The notes below the pieces were generated by a model that had not been told where the DNA came from, did not search any database, and saw only the letters and a list, made by a program, of their open reading frames with translations. Below, piece by piece: positions 35,026 through 44,282 of a DNA stretch of 64,000 nucleotides. Made by a program: the position numbers and the translations under genes. The stretch lies in the NCBI RefSeq assembly GCF_004054105.1, contig NZ_SBLC01000005.1:124001-188000 (forward strand), written 5' to 3'. The first letter of the stretch is position 1. Every line of letters begins with the position of its first letter. The DNA is from Falsigemmobacter intermedius (GTDB lineage: Bacteria; Pseudomonadota; Alphaproteobacteria; Rhodobacterales; Rhodobacteraceae).

Positions 35026-35889
35026 TCAGACGCGCCGAAGATCTTCGGGCAGGCGCAGCAGCAGGCCCGGGTCGGGGCAGATGTCATCCCAGACCGCCAT
35101 CAGGCTTTCATGGCCCACGCCAAAGAAATTGCCCGACTGCTCCAGCATATCCGCCATGATCTGGAAATGCAGATGCGGCGACCAGCCGCCGTTTTCATGC
35201 CAGTCGCCGAAATGCGCAATTGGCTGCCCCGCCTCGACACTCTCGCCGGGCTTCACAAGGCTCGGCAGCGTATCGGCGAGATGGCCATAGAGGGTGTAAA
35301 ACGGCAGGCCCCCACCGTCATGTTCCAGGATCAGCGTATGGCCGTAGTCCAGCGGATCGGCGTTATAGCCGACCGAGCGCACCACACCCGGCAGCGGCGC
35401 ATAAACCGGCGTCAGGGCGGGGGCGAAGATATCGATCCCCAGATGGATCTGCCGCCGCTCGGGGCTGGCGGCATCGGCGAACTGATCTGAGGCATAGCAG
35501 CTGCGCTTTTCGCCGCGCGGGCCGGTGCCATAGGGCAGGTTCAGCGCCTCAAACCAGGGATCAAACGCCCGGTCGGAATATTCCGGCATCGCCGGATCAC
35601 TGCCATCGGCGCGCAGCAGCCGCGCATTGCTGTGATCGGGCAGGGGGCGCACCACGGGCTGCACCTCGGCCTGAGCGAGCCAGGCTTTCAGCTTAGTGAC
35701 CCCGGGGACGGCCTCACCGCCCGAGCCTTTGCGCAGCAGGGCGCGCAACAGCCCCTGGTCAACCTGCGAGAGCCGCGCCTGCACCTGAGGCGAAGAGCCC
35801 GCGATCAGGCTTTCAAGCTCATCCGCCGCGGCACCGGACTGCAAAAGCGCAGTGTAAAGGTCGGGGACATCGGGCAGGCTTTGGGTCAT
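35026..35889 (-). CDS. M23-type metallopeptidase-domain protein without signal peptide
   Basis: This 287-residue protein has an LytM/M23 domain (about 130-260) with all metal ligands: HLGIDIFAP (HxxxD), then SPHLHFQIM (HxH), plus FYTLYGHLAD. M23 enzymes cut peptidoglycan cross-bridges in the periplasm. Yet the N-terminus (MTQSLPDVPDLYTALLQSG) is polar and helical with no signal peptide or membrane anchor, so secretion is unexplained. AGGAGA lies 4 nt before the ATG, so the start looks correct. It may act on a cytosolic substrate, be exported in a non-classical way, or have lost its export signal. Confidence 0.87.
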   Translation of the reverse strand: MTQSLPDVPDLYTALLQSGAAADELESLIAGSSPQVQARLSQVDQGLLRALLRKGSGGEAVPGVTKLKAWLAQAEVQPVVRPLPDHSNARLLRADGSDPAMPEYSDRAFDPWFEALNLPYGTGPRGEKRSCYASDQFADAASPERRQIHLGIDIFAPALTPVYAPLPGVVRSVGYNADPLDYGHTLILEHDGGGLPFYTLYGHLADTLPSLVKPGESVEAGQPIAHFGDWHENGGWSPHLHFQIMADMLEQSGNFFGVGHESLMAVWDDICPDPGLLLRLPEDLRRV

Positions 35890-36010
35890 TCTCTTCTCCT
35901 CGGGCAGGCTGTGGCGCAGAGTGACGCCGCCCTGCGCGATTTGGCAAGAGGGAGCCGGAGGCCCCGGTCGGGGTTGTCCGCAAGAGCCGAGATCAGGGAA
36001 GAGAGCCGAT

Positions 36011-36295
36011 ATGCGACTGACTGACCCGGAAATCGAGACCGCACTGGCGGAGTTGAACGCCGGCTGGCGCTGTGACGGGGCGGCCCTGCATCTGCGTGTC
36101 GGCCGCCGCGATTTTGCCTCAGCGCTGGCGCTGGTTAGTCAGGTGGCAGAAGCGGCAGAGGCGCAGGATCATCACCCGGATGTGTCCTTCGGCTGGGGCT
36201 GGTGCAGCTTCCGGCTGACCACCCATAGCGATGGCGGCCTGACAGCGAAAGATTTGAAGCTTGCGCGTGCCATTGACGCAATAATCGCATCATAA
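36011..36295 (+). CDS. phhB: 4a-hydroxytetrahydrobiopterin dehydratase
   Basis: This 94-residue protein is of the PCD/DCoH family, which dehydrates pterin-4a-carbinolamine to recycle the phenylalanine hydroxylase cofactor. It has the catalytic AQDHHPDVSFGW segment (HHPD pair) and LTTHSDGGLTAKDLKLA. No phhA is in view, and in bacteria lacking it PCD proteins may instead serve molybdopterin metabolism. The frame is open from 35921, but ATG 36011 follows GGAAGAG and matches the family start. It lies 87 nt upstream of ilvD. Confidence 0.93.
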   Translation: MRLTDPEIETALAELNAGWRCDGAALHLRVGRRDFASALALVSQVAEAAEAQDHHPDVSFGWGWCSFRLTTHSDGGLTAKDLKLARAIDAIIAS

Positions 36296-36382
36296 AGATC
36301 GGCATGCGCGACAGCATTGCTCTTGCTCCGCGCCTGTCCACGGCTTATCCCATGGCGCAGCCAGTTGCGAAGGATAAGCCCG

Positions 36383-38119
36383 ATGAGCACCAACCAGCGT
36401 TTCGACAAATCGAAACTTCCGAGCCGTCACGTCACTGAGGGTCCGGCCCGCGCGCCGCACCGCAGCTATTTCTACGCGATGGGCATTTCGGAAGAGGAAA
36501 TTCACCAGCCCTGGGTTGGTGTTGCGACCTGCTGGAACGAAGCGGCACCGTGCAACATCGCGCTGAACCGTCAGGCGCAGTCGGTGAAAATGGGTGTGAA
36601 AAAGGGTGGCGGCACGCCGCGTGAATTCACCACCATCACCGTGACCGACGGCATCGCCATGGGCCATGAGGGCATGCGCTCCTCGCTGGCCTCGCGCGAT
36701 GCGATTGCCGATACGGTTGAGCTGACCATGCGCGGCCACTGCTACGACGCACTGGTGGGTCTGGCAGGCTGCGATAAGTCGCTGCCGGGTATGATGATGG
36801 CCATGGTGCGTCTGAATGTGCCCTCGGTCTTCGTCTATGGCGGCTCGATCCTGCCGGGCAAACTGAACGGCAAAGACGTTGTGGTTCAGGACGTGTTCGA
36901 GGCCGTGGGCAAACATGCTGCCGGCACCATGTCGGATGCGGAACTGCAGATCCTTGAGCGCGTGGCCTGCCCCTCGGCCGGTGCCTGCGGTGGTCAATAT
37001 ACCGCCAACACCATGGCCTGTGTGTCGGAAGCCATTGGCCTCGCGCTGCTGAACTCCTCGGGCGCGCCGGCACCCTATGAGAGCCGCGACCAATATGGTG
37101 ACTTCTCCGGCCAGGCCGTGATGAAACTCATCGAGAAGAACATCCGCGCCCGTGACGTGGTGACCCGCAAGGCGCTGGAAAACGCCGCCCGCGTGGTGGC
37201 CTGCACCGGCGGCTCGACCAACGGCGGTCTGCACCTTCCGGCGATCGCCCATGAAGCGGGCATCGACTTCGATCTGTTTGATGTCTGCGACATCTTCCGC
37301 GACACCCCCTATTTCGTGAACCTGCGTCCGGGCGGCGACTATGTTGCCAAAGACCTGCACGAAGCGGGCGGCGTTCCGGTCGTGATGAAGGAACTGGCCC
37401 GCGCCGGTCTGCTGCACCTCGACTGCCTCACCGCCTCGGGCGAAGAACTGGGCGATGCGCTCGGCCGCATCACCCATGATCCCGATGGCAAAGTCATCCA
37501 CTTCATCGATGCGCCGATTTCGAAAACCGGCGGTGTTGTCGGCCTGCGCGGCAACCTGGCACCCGATGGGGCCATCGTGAAGGTTGCGGGCATGTCGGAA
37601 GAAGAGCAGGTCTTCACCGGCCCGGCCAATGTCTTTGAATGCGAAGAAGAGGCCTTTGAGGCTGTTCAGAAGCGTCAGTACAAAGAAGGCGATGTGATCG
37701 TCATCCGCAACGAAGGCCCCGCAGGCGGTCCGGGCATGCGTGAGATGCTCTCGACCACGGCGGCCCTCTCGGGCCAGGGCATGGGCAAAAAAGTGGCGCT
37801 CATCACCGATGGCCGCTTCTCGGGTGCGACCCGTGGCTTCTGCGTGGGCCACGTCGGGCCGGAGGCCGCGCATGGCGGTCCGATCGCGCTGATCAAAAAC
37901 GGCGATATGATCACGCTCAACGCGGTGACCGGCGAAATCTCGGTCGATCTTTCGGACGAAGAGCTGGCAAAACGCAAAGCCGAATGGGCCGGTCCGAAGA
38001 AGACCGACTACAACTCGGGCTCGCTTTGGAAATACGCCAAACTGGTCGGCTCGGCCCGTTACGGTGCGGTTACCCACCCCGGCGCCAAAGCGGAAACCCA
38101 TGTCTATATGGACCAGTAA
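36383..38119 (+). CDS. ilvD: Dihydroxy-acid dehydratase
   Basis: This 578-residue enzyme makes 2-oxoisovalerate and 2-oxo-3-methylvalerate for valine, leucine and isoleucine synthesis. It carries the cluster ligand in [12 protein letters not shown], a second in [16 protein letters not shown], and the C-terminal [22 protein letters not shown]. Start [14 protein letters not shown] with AAGGA 9 nt upstream; the frame is open to 36317. Length is normal. The last 20 nt overlap a lipoprotein gene. Another branched-chain gene, ilvE, lies 8 kb away. A 624-codon open frame on the other strand is only a codon-bias shadow. Confidence 0.97.
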   Translation: MSTNQRFDKSKLPSRHVTEGPARAPHRSYFYAMGISEEEIHQPWVGVATCWNEAAPCNIALNRQAQSVKMGVKKGGGTPREFTTITVTDGIAMGHEGMRSSLASRDAIADTVELTMRGHCYDALVGLAGCDKSLPGMMMAMVRLNVPSVFVYGGSILPGKLNGKDVVVQDVFEAVGKHAAGTMSDAELQILERVACPSAGACGGQYTANTMACVSEAIGLALLNSSGAPAPYESRDQYGDFSGQAVMKLIEKNIRARDVVTRKALENAARVVACTGGSTNGGLHLPAIAHEAGIDFDLFDVCDIFRDTPYFVNLRPGGDYVAKDLHEAGGVPVVMKELARAGLLHLDCLTASGEELGDALGRITHDPDGKVIHFIDAPISKTGGVVGLRGNLAPDGAIVKVAGMSEEEQVFTGPANVFECEEEAFEAVQKRQYKEGDVIVIRNEGPAGGPGMREMLSTTAALSGQGMGKKVALITDGRFSGATRGFCVGHVGPEAAHGGPIALIKNGDMITLNAVTGEISVDLSDEELAKRKAEWAGPKKTDYNSGSLWKYAKLVGSARYGAVTHPGAKAETHVYMDQ

Positions 38120-38777
38120 GGTCCGTCGTGCGGCGGCGGGGCTTGGCCTCGCCCTCGCACTCACTGGCTGTCAGATGACAGGCACGACCGGGCCGGAGAA
38201 GCAATCGCGCTTCTCCGGCCCGCCGCCGTCAAAGATGGCGGTTGCCGGGGGGCAGCTTATCGTCTCGGGCCCGCCGGGTTATTGCATTGACCGCGAGACC
38301 AGCCGCGATGACGCCGGCCGCTCGGCCCTGGTGATGCTCTCGCCCTGCCGTGGCATGGGGGCCGGGATCTTCGCGCCCCGTGCGGCCCATGAGGCGGTGA
38401 TGACGGCGGCAGTCGGCGCGCGTCCCATGGTCACTGAGCCGGAGCGGATTTTGCCCGCGATGCAGGCTTTTGCCGCGACCCGTCAGGGCCGTGCAGCGCT
38501 GTCGCGCTCAGGCGAGGCGCAGGATATGCAGATCCGCCACATGTTTGCCGAGGGGGATGTCGTCTACATGCGTCTGACCGATCGCGGCCGGTTCGCCTGG
38601 GGGACGGTCCAGCCGGAATACTGGCGGGCGGTGGTGCCTGCCGGGGGGCGCATGGTCAGCCTGTCGGTTCTGGCACTGCCCCAGGCACCGCTCTCTGATC
38701 GTGACGGGATGGCGCTGCTGCGGGCCTTTGTTGCAACCGTGAAAGCAGGCTCGGCGTTACCCGCATCCCGGGGGTGA
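38100..38777 (+). CDS. Predicted lipoprotein of unknown function
   Basis: This 225-residue protein has a basic start ([10 protein letters not shown]), a hydrophobic stretch ([10 protein letters not shown]) and the lipobox LTGC, giving an acylated Cys near 22. Cys41 lies in [12 protein letters not shown] and a further Cys in LSPCRGMG, which could form a disulfide. The remainder is a soluble domain with [21 protein letters not shown] do not recognise a family with certainty. It starts inside ilvD (20-nt overlap) in another frame, so it is probably coupled to ilvD translation, but no functional link is known. Confidence 0.75.
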   Translation: MSIWTSKVRRAAAGLGLALALTGCQMTGTTGPEKQSRFSGPPPSKMAVAGGQLIVSGPPGYCIDRETSRDDAGRSALVMLSPCRGMGAGIFAPRAAHEAVMTAAVGARPMVTEPERILPAMQAFAATRQGRAALSRSGEAQDMQIRHMFAEGDVVYMRLTDRGRFAWGTVQPEYWRAVVPAGGRMVSLSVLALPQAPLSDRDGMALLRAFVATVKAGSALPASRG

Positions 38778-38870
38778 GTCAGGTTTGCCCGACCGTGACC
38801 CTTTGAGGGCAAATTATTAAGCTCCCTCTGTCAGACCCTATGGCAGAGTGACGAAAGCAGGTAAGTTCCG

Positions 38871-39503
38871 ATGGCAGCCCGGCTGCAAACCCTTCTGAGC
38901 AGGCTGAACAGTCGCAAAGCGCCGGAGCCGGAGAAGCGGCCTGTCCTGAGTGAGGGGGCAGCACCCGGGCTGAAGGGGCTGGCAGGGTTGGAATGGGCCT
39001 GGTCGGCCGATCTGGCTGCCGGGCCTTTTGCCACGACCGCCGGGCAAAGCGGCAGGATGGTCCTGCCGGGTGTGAAGCTTTTCCACGATGCGGGTGCCGG
39101 AGAGATTACCCTGCGCAGCGGCGAGGGGGCCGGGCTTGATCTGGGTCTTCAGGGCTTCAGCGGCAGCTTTCTCTCGCTGGTCTTTGACCTGCCTGCTGAG
39201 GCGGTTCAGGGGCTGCGCGCGCGGCATCTGATCCGCCTTGATACCAGCGTCAGCGCAGATCAGGGGCTGCGGGCCTATGCCCGGCTGAACATCCGTCATG
39301 GCCCGAACACGGAGCAGATCTCCCGCGAGCTGACCGGGCCTTCGGGCATCGCAGGGGTGGCTGAATTTGACATGTTCTATGTCGGTTTGAACGAAAGGCG
39401 GGTCGAAGCGGCCTGGATTGATCTGATTTTCAATCCCGCTGCGACGGGTCGGATCGGGGTCACGGATCTGACCGTCAGCCGGCGTCCCCGGGCTGCACTG
39501 TAA
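38871..39503 (+). CDS. DUF6478-like protein
   Basis: This 210-residue protein resembles a family I recall as DUF6478, found mostly in Rhodobacteraceae. Family-like segments are FSGSFLSLVFDLP, RARHLIRLDTSV, YARLNIRHGPNTEQISREL, FYVGLNERRVEAAWIDLIF and the terminal LTVSRRPRAAL. No signal peptide or membrane helix; the fold looks beta-rich. Function unknown. The upstream 93 nt hold no terminator, so it may share a transcript with the lipoprotein. It converges with the protease gene 12 nt away. Confidence 0.8.
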   Translation: MAARLQTLLSRLNSRKAPEPEKRPVLSEGAAPGLKGLAGLEWAWSADLAAGPFATTAGQSGRMVLPGVKLFHDAGAGEITLRSGEGAGLDLGLQGFSGSFLSLVFDLPAEAVQGLRARHLIRLDTSVSADQGLRAYARLNIRHGPNTEQISRELTGPSGIAGVAEFDMFYVGLNERRVEAAWIDLIFNPAATGRIGVTDLTVSRRPRAAL

Positions 39504-39515
39504 GACAGCTACCTC

Positions 39516-40325
39516 TCAGGGCCGCAGAAATTTGGCACCGGTTGAGGCTTTGGGCTCGTCCGTCATCTGCGGAAGACTGCCTGCGGGGCGGCGGTGAAAT
39601 TCCTCATCGCTCAGGGCGGATTTCAAAACCGGGATCACCCCTTCAAGATCGCTGCCAAGCGCCACTTTGCGCCCCTCCAGCTCTGCCTTTGCCGCCACCA
39701 CCGAAACCACCTCCGCCAGACCGTCGCTTCGCAGCGAAAAGACGGGTGCCCCTGAAGAGCCGAAATCCACATCGCAGGACATCACCAGCATGCCCGACTG
39801 ACGGCTCAGGACATGGCACAGATCCTGCAGCGAGGCGGCCTCAGAGCGGTCGCGCGCATAAGAAACCACCCCCACCTCCGCCCCCCGCTCGGGGCTCTTG
39901 CCGGTGTCATAGGGTTTCAGCGACGGCAGCCGGATCGGCTGATCCAGTTCCAGCAGGGCAATGTCGTAACGGACGCGGGAGGCGTCCTCTTCCGGCGACC
40001 AGAGGTAATCGGGATGCGCCGCCGCCCGGCGGATCTGGCGATAAGCGGCGGCGCGGCCATTGCGCCATCCGGCTCGAAACTCCATCCGGGTGACGGGGAC
40101 CGGCGCGCCGCTCTCCCGCTCGCGCAGGCAATGGGCGGCGGTCAGGATCAGATCCGGTGCAATCAGGGCTGCCGTGCAAAAGCCCGTGCCGCCCAGATCC
40201 AGACGCCCCACCGCTTCCCAGCCGCGGCTGTCGGTCCCGGTTTCCAGCCGTCTGAGCCCCTCCGCCCCGGCGGGCGCGGCGAGGCCGGCCAGAAGGCCGA
40301 AGAAAAGGGCGGCAGGCTTCAGCAC
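39516..40325 (-). CDS. Secreted trypsin-like serine protease
   Basis: This 269-residue protein has a signal peptide (to about AGA, residue 21), then the chymotrypsin fold with the full triad: His in LTAAHC, Asp in YDIALLEL, Ser in DFGSSGAPVF. Cysteines near the His (FCTAAL, AHC) and in the C-terminal half could pair in the periplasm. Residues after about 245 form a polar tail. Substrate unknown. The start is GTG 40325. It follows glcF on the same strand after 39 nt, so it may be read at the end of the glc transcript, though no functional tie is obvious. Confidence 0.9.
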   Translation of the reverse strand: MLKPAALFFGLLAGLAAPAGAEGLRRLETGTDSRGWEAVGRLDLGGTGFCTAALIAPDLILTAAHCLRERESGAPVPVTRMEFRAGWRNGRAAAYRQIRRAAAHPDYLWSPEEDASRVRYDIALLELDQPIRLPSLKPYDTGKSPERGAEVGVVSYARDRSEAASLQDLCHVLSRQSGMLVMSCDVDFGSSGAPVFSLRSDGLAEVVSVVAAKAELEGRKVALGSDLEGVIPVLKSALSDEEFHRRPAGSLPQMTDEPKASTGAKFLRP

Positions 40326-40364
40326 GTCTTTCGTCTTTCTTGGCGCCCTGCGGCAGGGTCCGGT

Positions 40365-41666
40365 TCAGCTCCGCTCGCTGAGGGCAGGCGGTTTGGGTCC
40401 GCCCGTCGCCCAGTCCAGAAGCTCTGCCGTATGAACGACCGGAACCCGGCTGGCGTTCCCGATCTGCATCATACAGCCGAGGTTTCCCGCCGCAATCACA
40501 TCAGGCCGGCGCGCTTCGAGCTTTGCGACCTTATCCGCCTGCAACCTATGAGAGATTTCGGGCTGCAACAGATTGTAGGTCCCGGCAGAGCCGCAGCACA
40601 GGTGCGGATCCGCCGGTTCGCGCACCGTGAAGCCTGCCTTTTGCAAAAGCTCCCTGGGAAGGCTGCGGATCTGCTGGCCATGCTGCAGAGAGCAGGCCGA
40701 ATGATAGGCGATGGTCAGCGCCTCCGGGGCGGCACTGCCCTCGGCCAGGCCTGCGCGGTCCACCCATTCGGTCACATCCCCGGCCAGGGCCGCAACAGTG
40801 GCAGCATCCTGTGCAAGCTCCGGATCCTCGCGGAAGAGGTGGCCATAGTCCTTCACCGTTGTGCCGCAGCCGGAGGTATTGATGATAATCCCGTCCAGCC
40901 CCGCGCCCCTGACCTCTGTCATGAAGGCGCGGATGGTGGCGGCAGCGCTGGCCTTTGCTTCCGCCTCGCGGCCCATGTGATGGGTCAGCGCCCCGCAGCA
41001 GCCCGCGCCTTTCACCACCACCACCTCAGCCCCCAGCCGCGTCAGAAGGCGGATGGTGGCGTCATTGATATCGGTGTTGAGCGCCCGCTGCGCACAGCCG
41101 GTCAGCAGGGCAAGCCGCAGCTTCTGCGTCCCTTTTGCCGGAAAGCTTTGCGGATCATCATTGCGCGAGACGGGGGGCAGTCGGGTGGGCACCATGTCCA
41201 GCATGGCCCGCAGACGCGGATCGGGCATCAGCCCGCGCAAGGGCCTTGCCAGCCGCCCCAGCCCGAGGGCGAGGCGAAAGCGCATCGGGTGCGGCAGCAC
41301 CTTCGCAATCAGGCTGCGCAGCGCGCGCTCAGCCAGCGGGCGCTTCCAGGTCGCCTCAATATGGGCGCGCGCGTGGTCAACCAGATGCATGTAATTCACC
41401 CCCGAGGGGCAGGTGGTGCGGCAGGACAGGCACGACAGGCAGCGGTCGATATGCTGAACGGTCTTTGCATCTGCCGGCCGGCCCTCTTCGAGCATCTCTT
41501 TGATGAGATAGATCCGGCCGCGCGGGCCGTCCGCCTCATCTCCCAGAAGTTGATAGGTGGGGCAGGTGGCCGTGCAAAATCCGCAGTGAACGCAGGCGCG
41601 CAGCTGTTTATCGGCCTCGCGCAGGTCAAGGTTGGTGAGTTGCTCAGGGGTAAAGCGGGTCTGCAT
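40365..41666 (-). CDS. glcF: Glycolate oxidase iron-sulfur subunit
   Basis: This 433-residue subunit carries two 4Fe-4S motifs, CVHCGFCTATCPTY (near 25) and CLSCLSCRTTCPSGV (near 76). Two CCG-type domains follow (GAGCCGALTHHMGR and LCCGSAGTYNLLQP). It passes electrons from GlcD/GlcE flavin to the quinone pool as glycolate is oxidised to glyoxylate. ATG 41666 lies 1 nt after the glcE TGA; the frame is open upstream inside glcE. Length matches E. coli GlcF (407) with small insertions. Confidence 0.95.
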   Translation of the reverse strand: MQTRFTPEQLTNLDLREADKQLRACVHCGFCTATCPTYQLLGDEADGPRGRIYLIKEMLEEGRPADAKTVQHIDRCLSCLSCRTTCPSGVNYMHLVDHARAHIEATWKRPLAERALRSLIAKVLPHPMRFRLALGLGRLARPLRGLMPDPRLRAMLDMVPTRLPPVSRNDDPQSFPAKGTQKLRLALLTGCAQRALNTDINDATIRLLTRLGAEVVVVKGAGCCGALTHHMGREAEAKASAAATIRAFMTEVRGAGLDGIIINTSGCGTTVKDYGHLFREDPELAQDAATVAALAGDVTEWVDRAGLAEGSAAPEALTIAYHSACSLQHGQQIRSLPRELLQKAGFTVREPADPHLCCGSAGTYNLLQPEISHRLQADKVAKLEARRPDVIAAGNLGCMMQIGNASRVPVVHTAELLDWATGGPKPPALSERS

Positions 41667-41667
41667 C

Positions 41668-42807
41668 TCAGGCCTTCTGCGGTGGGGTGTCGGGCGAAAA
41701 CAGCCCCTTAGGATCATATTTCGCGGCAATGGCGGCACTGAGACGGGCCGTGACCGGATCTTCAGGCTGGCGCAGGGCCAGGCCCGCGGGAAGATCAGAG
41801 GGCGCCTTCAACAGCCTTGCATGACCGCCCTCAACGGCTGCTCTGGCCTGAAGCGCGCGCAAAAGCGCGGGCGCATCGGCGGCGCGACAGCCGACAGAGA
41901 GCCAGCCCCCGCCCAGATCGCTCAGCACCTGCGCGGCGGCCGTTTGCGCGATCACCTCCAGCAGCCCCGGCATATGCGAGGGGCGGGCGGAGTGGCGGAT
42001 CACCGCCTCAGCCCCGCTCAGCGGTGTCAGATCGCGGATATCTGCCCAAAGGGCGGCTGATGCCGCGCCCTCCATCAGCGTCACATCGCCATGTGCGAGC
42101 CGCTCGCGCAGTTTTGCGCTGCGGTAGCGGGTCTGCTCGTCAAACCCTTCAAGCCGCAGCCAGACCCGGCCCGCTGCGGGATCTGACGCCGCCCCTGAGA
42201 GATCCCAGGGCGAGGTCAGCGCCCGTGCCATGACGGCGGCCTGATCGCGGGCGGGAATGCCCTCCAGCACCAGCGTTACCTCCGTCTCCGGCAGCGGCTG
42301 CAGGCGGAACGACAGCTCACTGAGGACGCCGATACGACCCTCGCTGCCGGCCAGCAGCTTCACCAGATCATAGCCGGTGACATTCTTCATCACCCGGCCG
42401 CCGTTTTTCACCACCCGACCGGTGCCATCCACAAAGCGCAGGCCTATCAGGCAGTCGCGGCAGGCTCCCGCCTGCAGTCGTCCCGGCCCCGAGGCATTGA
42501 GCGCCGCAACGCCGCCGATGGTCGAAAGGCCGCTGCGCCCCTGAAGCGCTGCGAAATCCGGCGGATCAAAGGGCAGGCGCTGACGCTCAGCCGCCAGCAG
42601 GCTGCGGATCTGTGCAAGCGGCGTCCCGGCCTGCACCACCAGGGTGAGTGCCGCGGGCTCATAAAGCGTGATGCCCGTCAGGCCGCGGGTCTCCAGAACA
42701 GCGCCCCGGGCCGGAAAAAGACTGCGGGTGCCGCCGCCCCGGATCTGCATCGGCGCGCTCGCAGTGGCGAGAAGGTCGGCGAGTTCGGCTTCAGACTGCG
42801 GGATCAT
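41668..42807 (-). CDS. glcE: Glycolate oxidase FAD-binding subunit GlcE
   Basis: This 379-residue subunit is a shorter relative of GlcD with one FAD-binding type 4 domain: MQIRGGGTRSLFP, the LTGITLYEPAALTLVVQAG strand, and STIGGVAALNASGPGRLQAG. It lacks the C-terminal iron-sulfur motifs of GlcF. It is required with GlcD and GlcF for glycolate dehydrogenase activity in E. coli. The ATG overlaps the glcD stop (ATGA). Confidence 0.95.
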   Translation of the reverse strand: MIPQSEAELADLLATASAPMQIRGGGTRSLFPARGAVLETRGLTGITLYEPAALTLVVQAGTPLAQIRSLLAAERQRLPFDPPDFAALQGRSGLSTIGGVAALNASGPGRLQAGACRDCLIGLRFVDGTGRVVKNGGRVMKNVTGYDLVKLLAGSEGRIGVLSELSFRLQPLPETEVTLVLEGIPARDQAAVMARALTSPWDLSGAASDPAAGRVWLRLEGFDEQTRYRSAKLRERLAHGDVTLMEGAASAALWADIRDLTPLSGAEAVIRHSARPSHMPGLLEVIAQTAAAQVLSDLGGGWLSVGCRAADAPALLRALQARAAVEGGHARLLKAPSDLPAGLALRQPEDPVTARLSAAIAAKYDPKGLFSPDTPPQKA

Positions 42808-44243
42808 GCGCGGCCCTCGCGGCGGCTTTGCGAGACAGTGAGCGGAAAGACCTTGGCGGCATTCAAAAGCCAGTGCGGGTCAAAGACATCCTTGATCTGC
42901 ATCTGCGCCTCCAGATCCGCCGGGGCAAACTGCACCTCCATCAGATCGCGCTTTTCCACGCCCACGCCGTGTTCTCCGGTCAGGCAGCCGCCGACTTCGA
43001 CGCAGAGCCGAAGGATATCAGCCCCAAGCGCCTCGCAGCGGGCGAGGTCTTCGGAATCATTGGCGTTATAGAGGATCAGCGGATGCATATTGCCGTCGCC
43101 TGCGTGAAAGACATTGGCAACCTTCAGCCCGTATCCGGCGGAAAGCTCAGCAATCCGGCGCAGAACGAAGGAGAGTTCACTGACCGGGATCGTGCCGTCG
43201 AGGCACATGTAATCCGCCATCTGTCCCATGGCGCCGAACGCCGATTTGCGGCCCAGCCAGATGCGCCGGGCCTCATCTTCAGAGCGGGCTTCGCGGATCT
43301 CTACGGGGGCGAAGTCGCGGGCAATTTTGCTGATGCGGGCAAGCTGCGCGGCCATTTCTTCCTCTGCGCCCTCTACCTCGATGATCAGCAGGGCCTCGCA
43401 GTCGGGGTAGCCCGCTTTGGCGAAGGCTTCGCAGGCGCGGATGCAGGGGGCATCCATGAATTCAATGGCGACCGGGATGATCCCGGCGCGGATGATGGCG
43501 GAAACGCAGGCCCCGGCGGCCTCGGAGCTGTCGAAGGCCAGAAGCACGGGGCGCGCGCCTTCGGGCTTTGGCAGGATGCGCAGCGTGGCTTCCGTCACCA
43601 CCCCAAGCTGGCCTTCCGAGCCGCAGATCACCCCCAGAAGATCAAGTCCGGGGCTGTCGGCGTAAGGCCCGCCAAGCGTGACGACGGTGCCATCCATCAG
43701 AACCACCGTGACGCCCAGAAGGTTATTCGTTGTCACGCCGTATTTCAGGCAATGCGCGCCGCCCGAATTCATCGCGATATTGCCCGAGATCGCGCAGGCC
43801 AGCTGACTGGAGGGGTCGGGGGCATAGAAGAACCCCTCTTCGGCCACCGCCGCGCTGACCGAAAGATTGGTCCGCCCGGTCTGGACGCGGATGAAGCGGT
43901 CGTCATAGCTGACCTCCAGCACCCCGGTCAGCCGCGCGACACCCAGGATGACCGCATCCGCCGTGGGCATCGACCCGCCTGCGAGCGAAGTGCCCGCGCC
44001 GCGCGGCACCACGGGCACCCGCAGACCGTGCAGATAGCGCAGCACCTGAGAGATCTCTTCGGTCGAGCGCGGCAAAACCACACCGAGCGGCGGGCAGCGA
44101 TAGGCCGAGAGCGCATCACATTCCCAGGCGCGCAGCGCCACGGGGTCTGAGATCACACTGTCAGCGGGCAGGATCGCCCGCAGTCCGGCCAGGATTTCTT
44201 CTCTCCGGGCCAGGATCTGCGGGTCGGGCAGGGGCATCTGCAT
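42804..44243 (-). CDS. glcD: Glycolate oxidase catalytic FAD subunit GlcD
   Basis: This 479-residue flavoprotein oxidises glycolate (and often D-lactate) to glyoxylate. The PCMH-type FAD domain shows VPRGAGTSLAGGS, ISGNIAMNSGGAHCLKYG and GSEGQLGVVTEATLRI. The C-terminal substrate domain has VANVFHAGDGNMHPLILY and GGCLTGEHGVGVEKRDLM, with the conserved His and Glu. GGAGGAG lies 10 nt before ATG 44243; 44237 is another in-frame ATG. It sits 39 nt downstream of the gamma-glutamyltransferase gene on the same strand. Confidence 0.96.
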   Translation of the reverse strand: MQMPLPDPQILARREEILAGLRAILPADSVISDPVALRAWECDALSAYRCPPLGVVLPRSTEEISQVLRYLHGLRVPVVPRGAGTSLAGGSMPTADAVILGVARLTGVLEVSYDDRFIRVQTGRTNLSVSAAVAEEGFFYAPDPSSQLACAISGNIAMNSGGAHCLKYGVTTNNLLGVTVVLMDGTVVTLGGPYADSPGLDLLGVICGSEGQLGVVTEATLRILPKPEGARPVLLAFDSSEAAGACVSAIIRAGIIPVAIEFMDAPCIRACEAFAKAGYPDCEALLIIEVEGAEEEMAAQLARISKIARDFAPVEIREARSEDEARRIWLGRKSAFGAMGQMADYMCLDGTIPVSELSFVLRRIAELSAGYGLKVANVFHAGDGNMHPLILYNANDSEDLARCEALGADILRLCVEVGGCLTGEHGVGVEKRDLMEVQFAPADLEAQMQIKDVFDPHWLLNAAKVFPLTVSQSRREGRA

Positions 44244-44282
44244 GTCTTTGGGGCTCCTCCTCCCCGGGGTCTTGCAAAGGCG

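Noticed and set aside
36290-38164. A 624-codon open frame on the minus strand opposite ilvD
   Set aside because: ilvD is unmistakable on the plus strand. High-GC codon bias leaves the opposite frame open, and its translation is His/Arg-rich low-quality sequence with no family features.
39813-41711. A long plus-strand open frame across the S1 protease and glcF
   Set aside because: It runs through two well-supported minus-strand genes and their intergenic gap, which marks it as a composition artefact.
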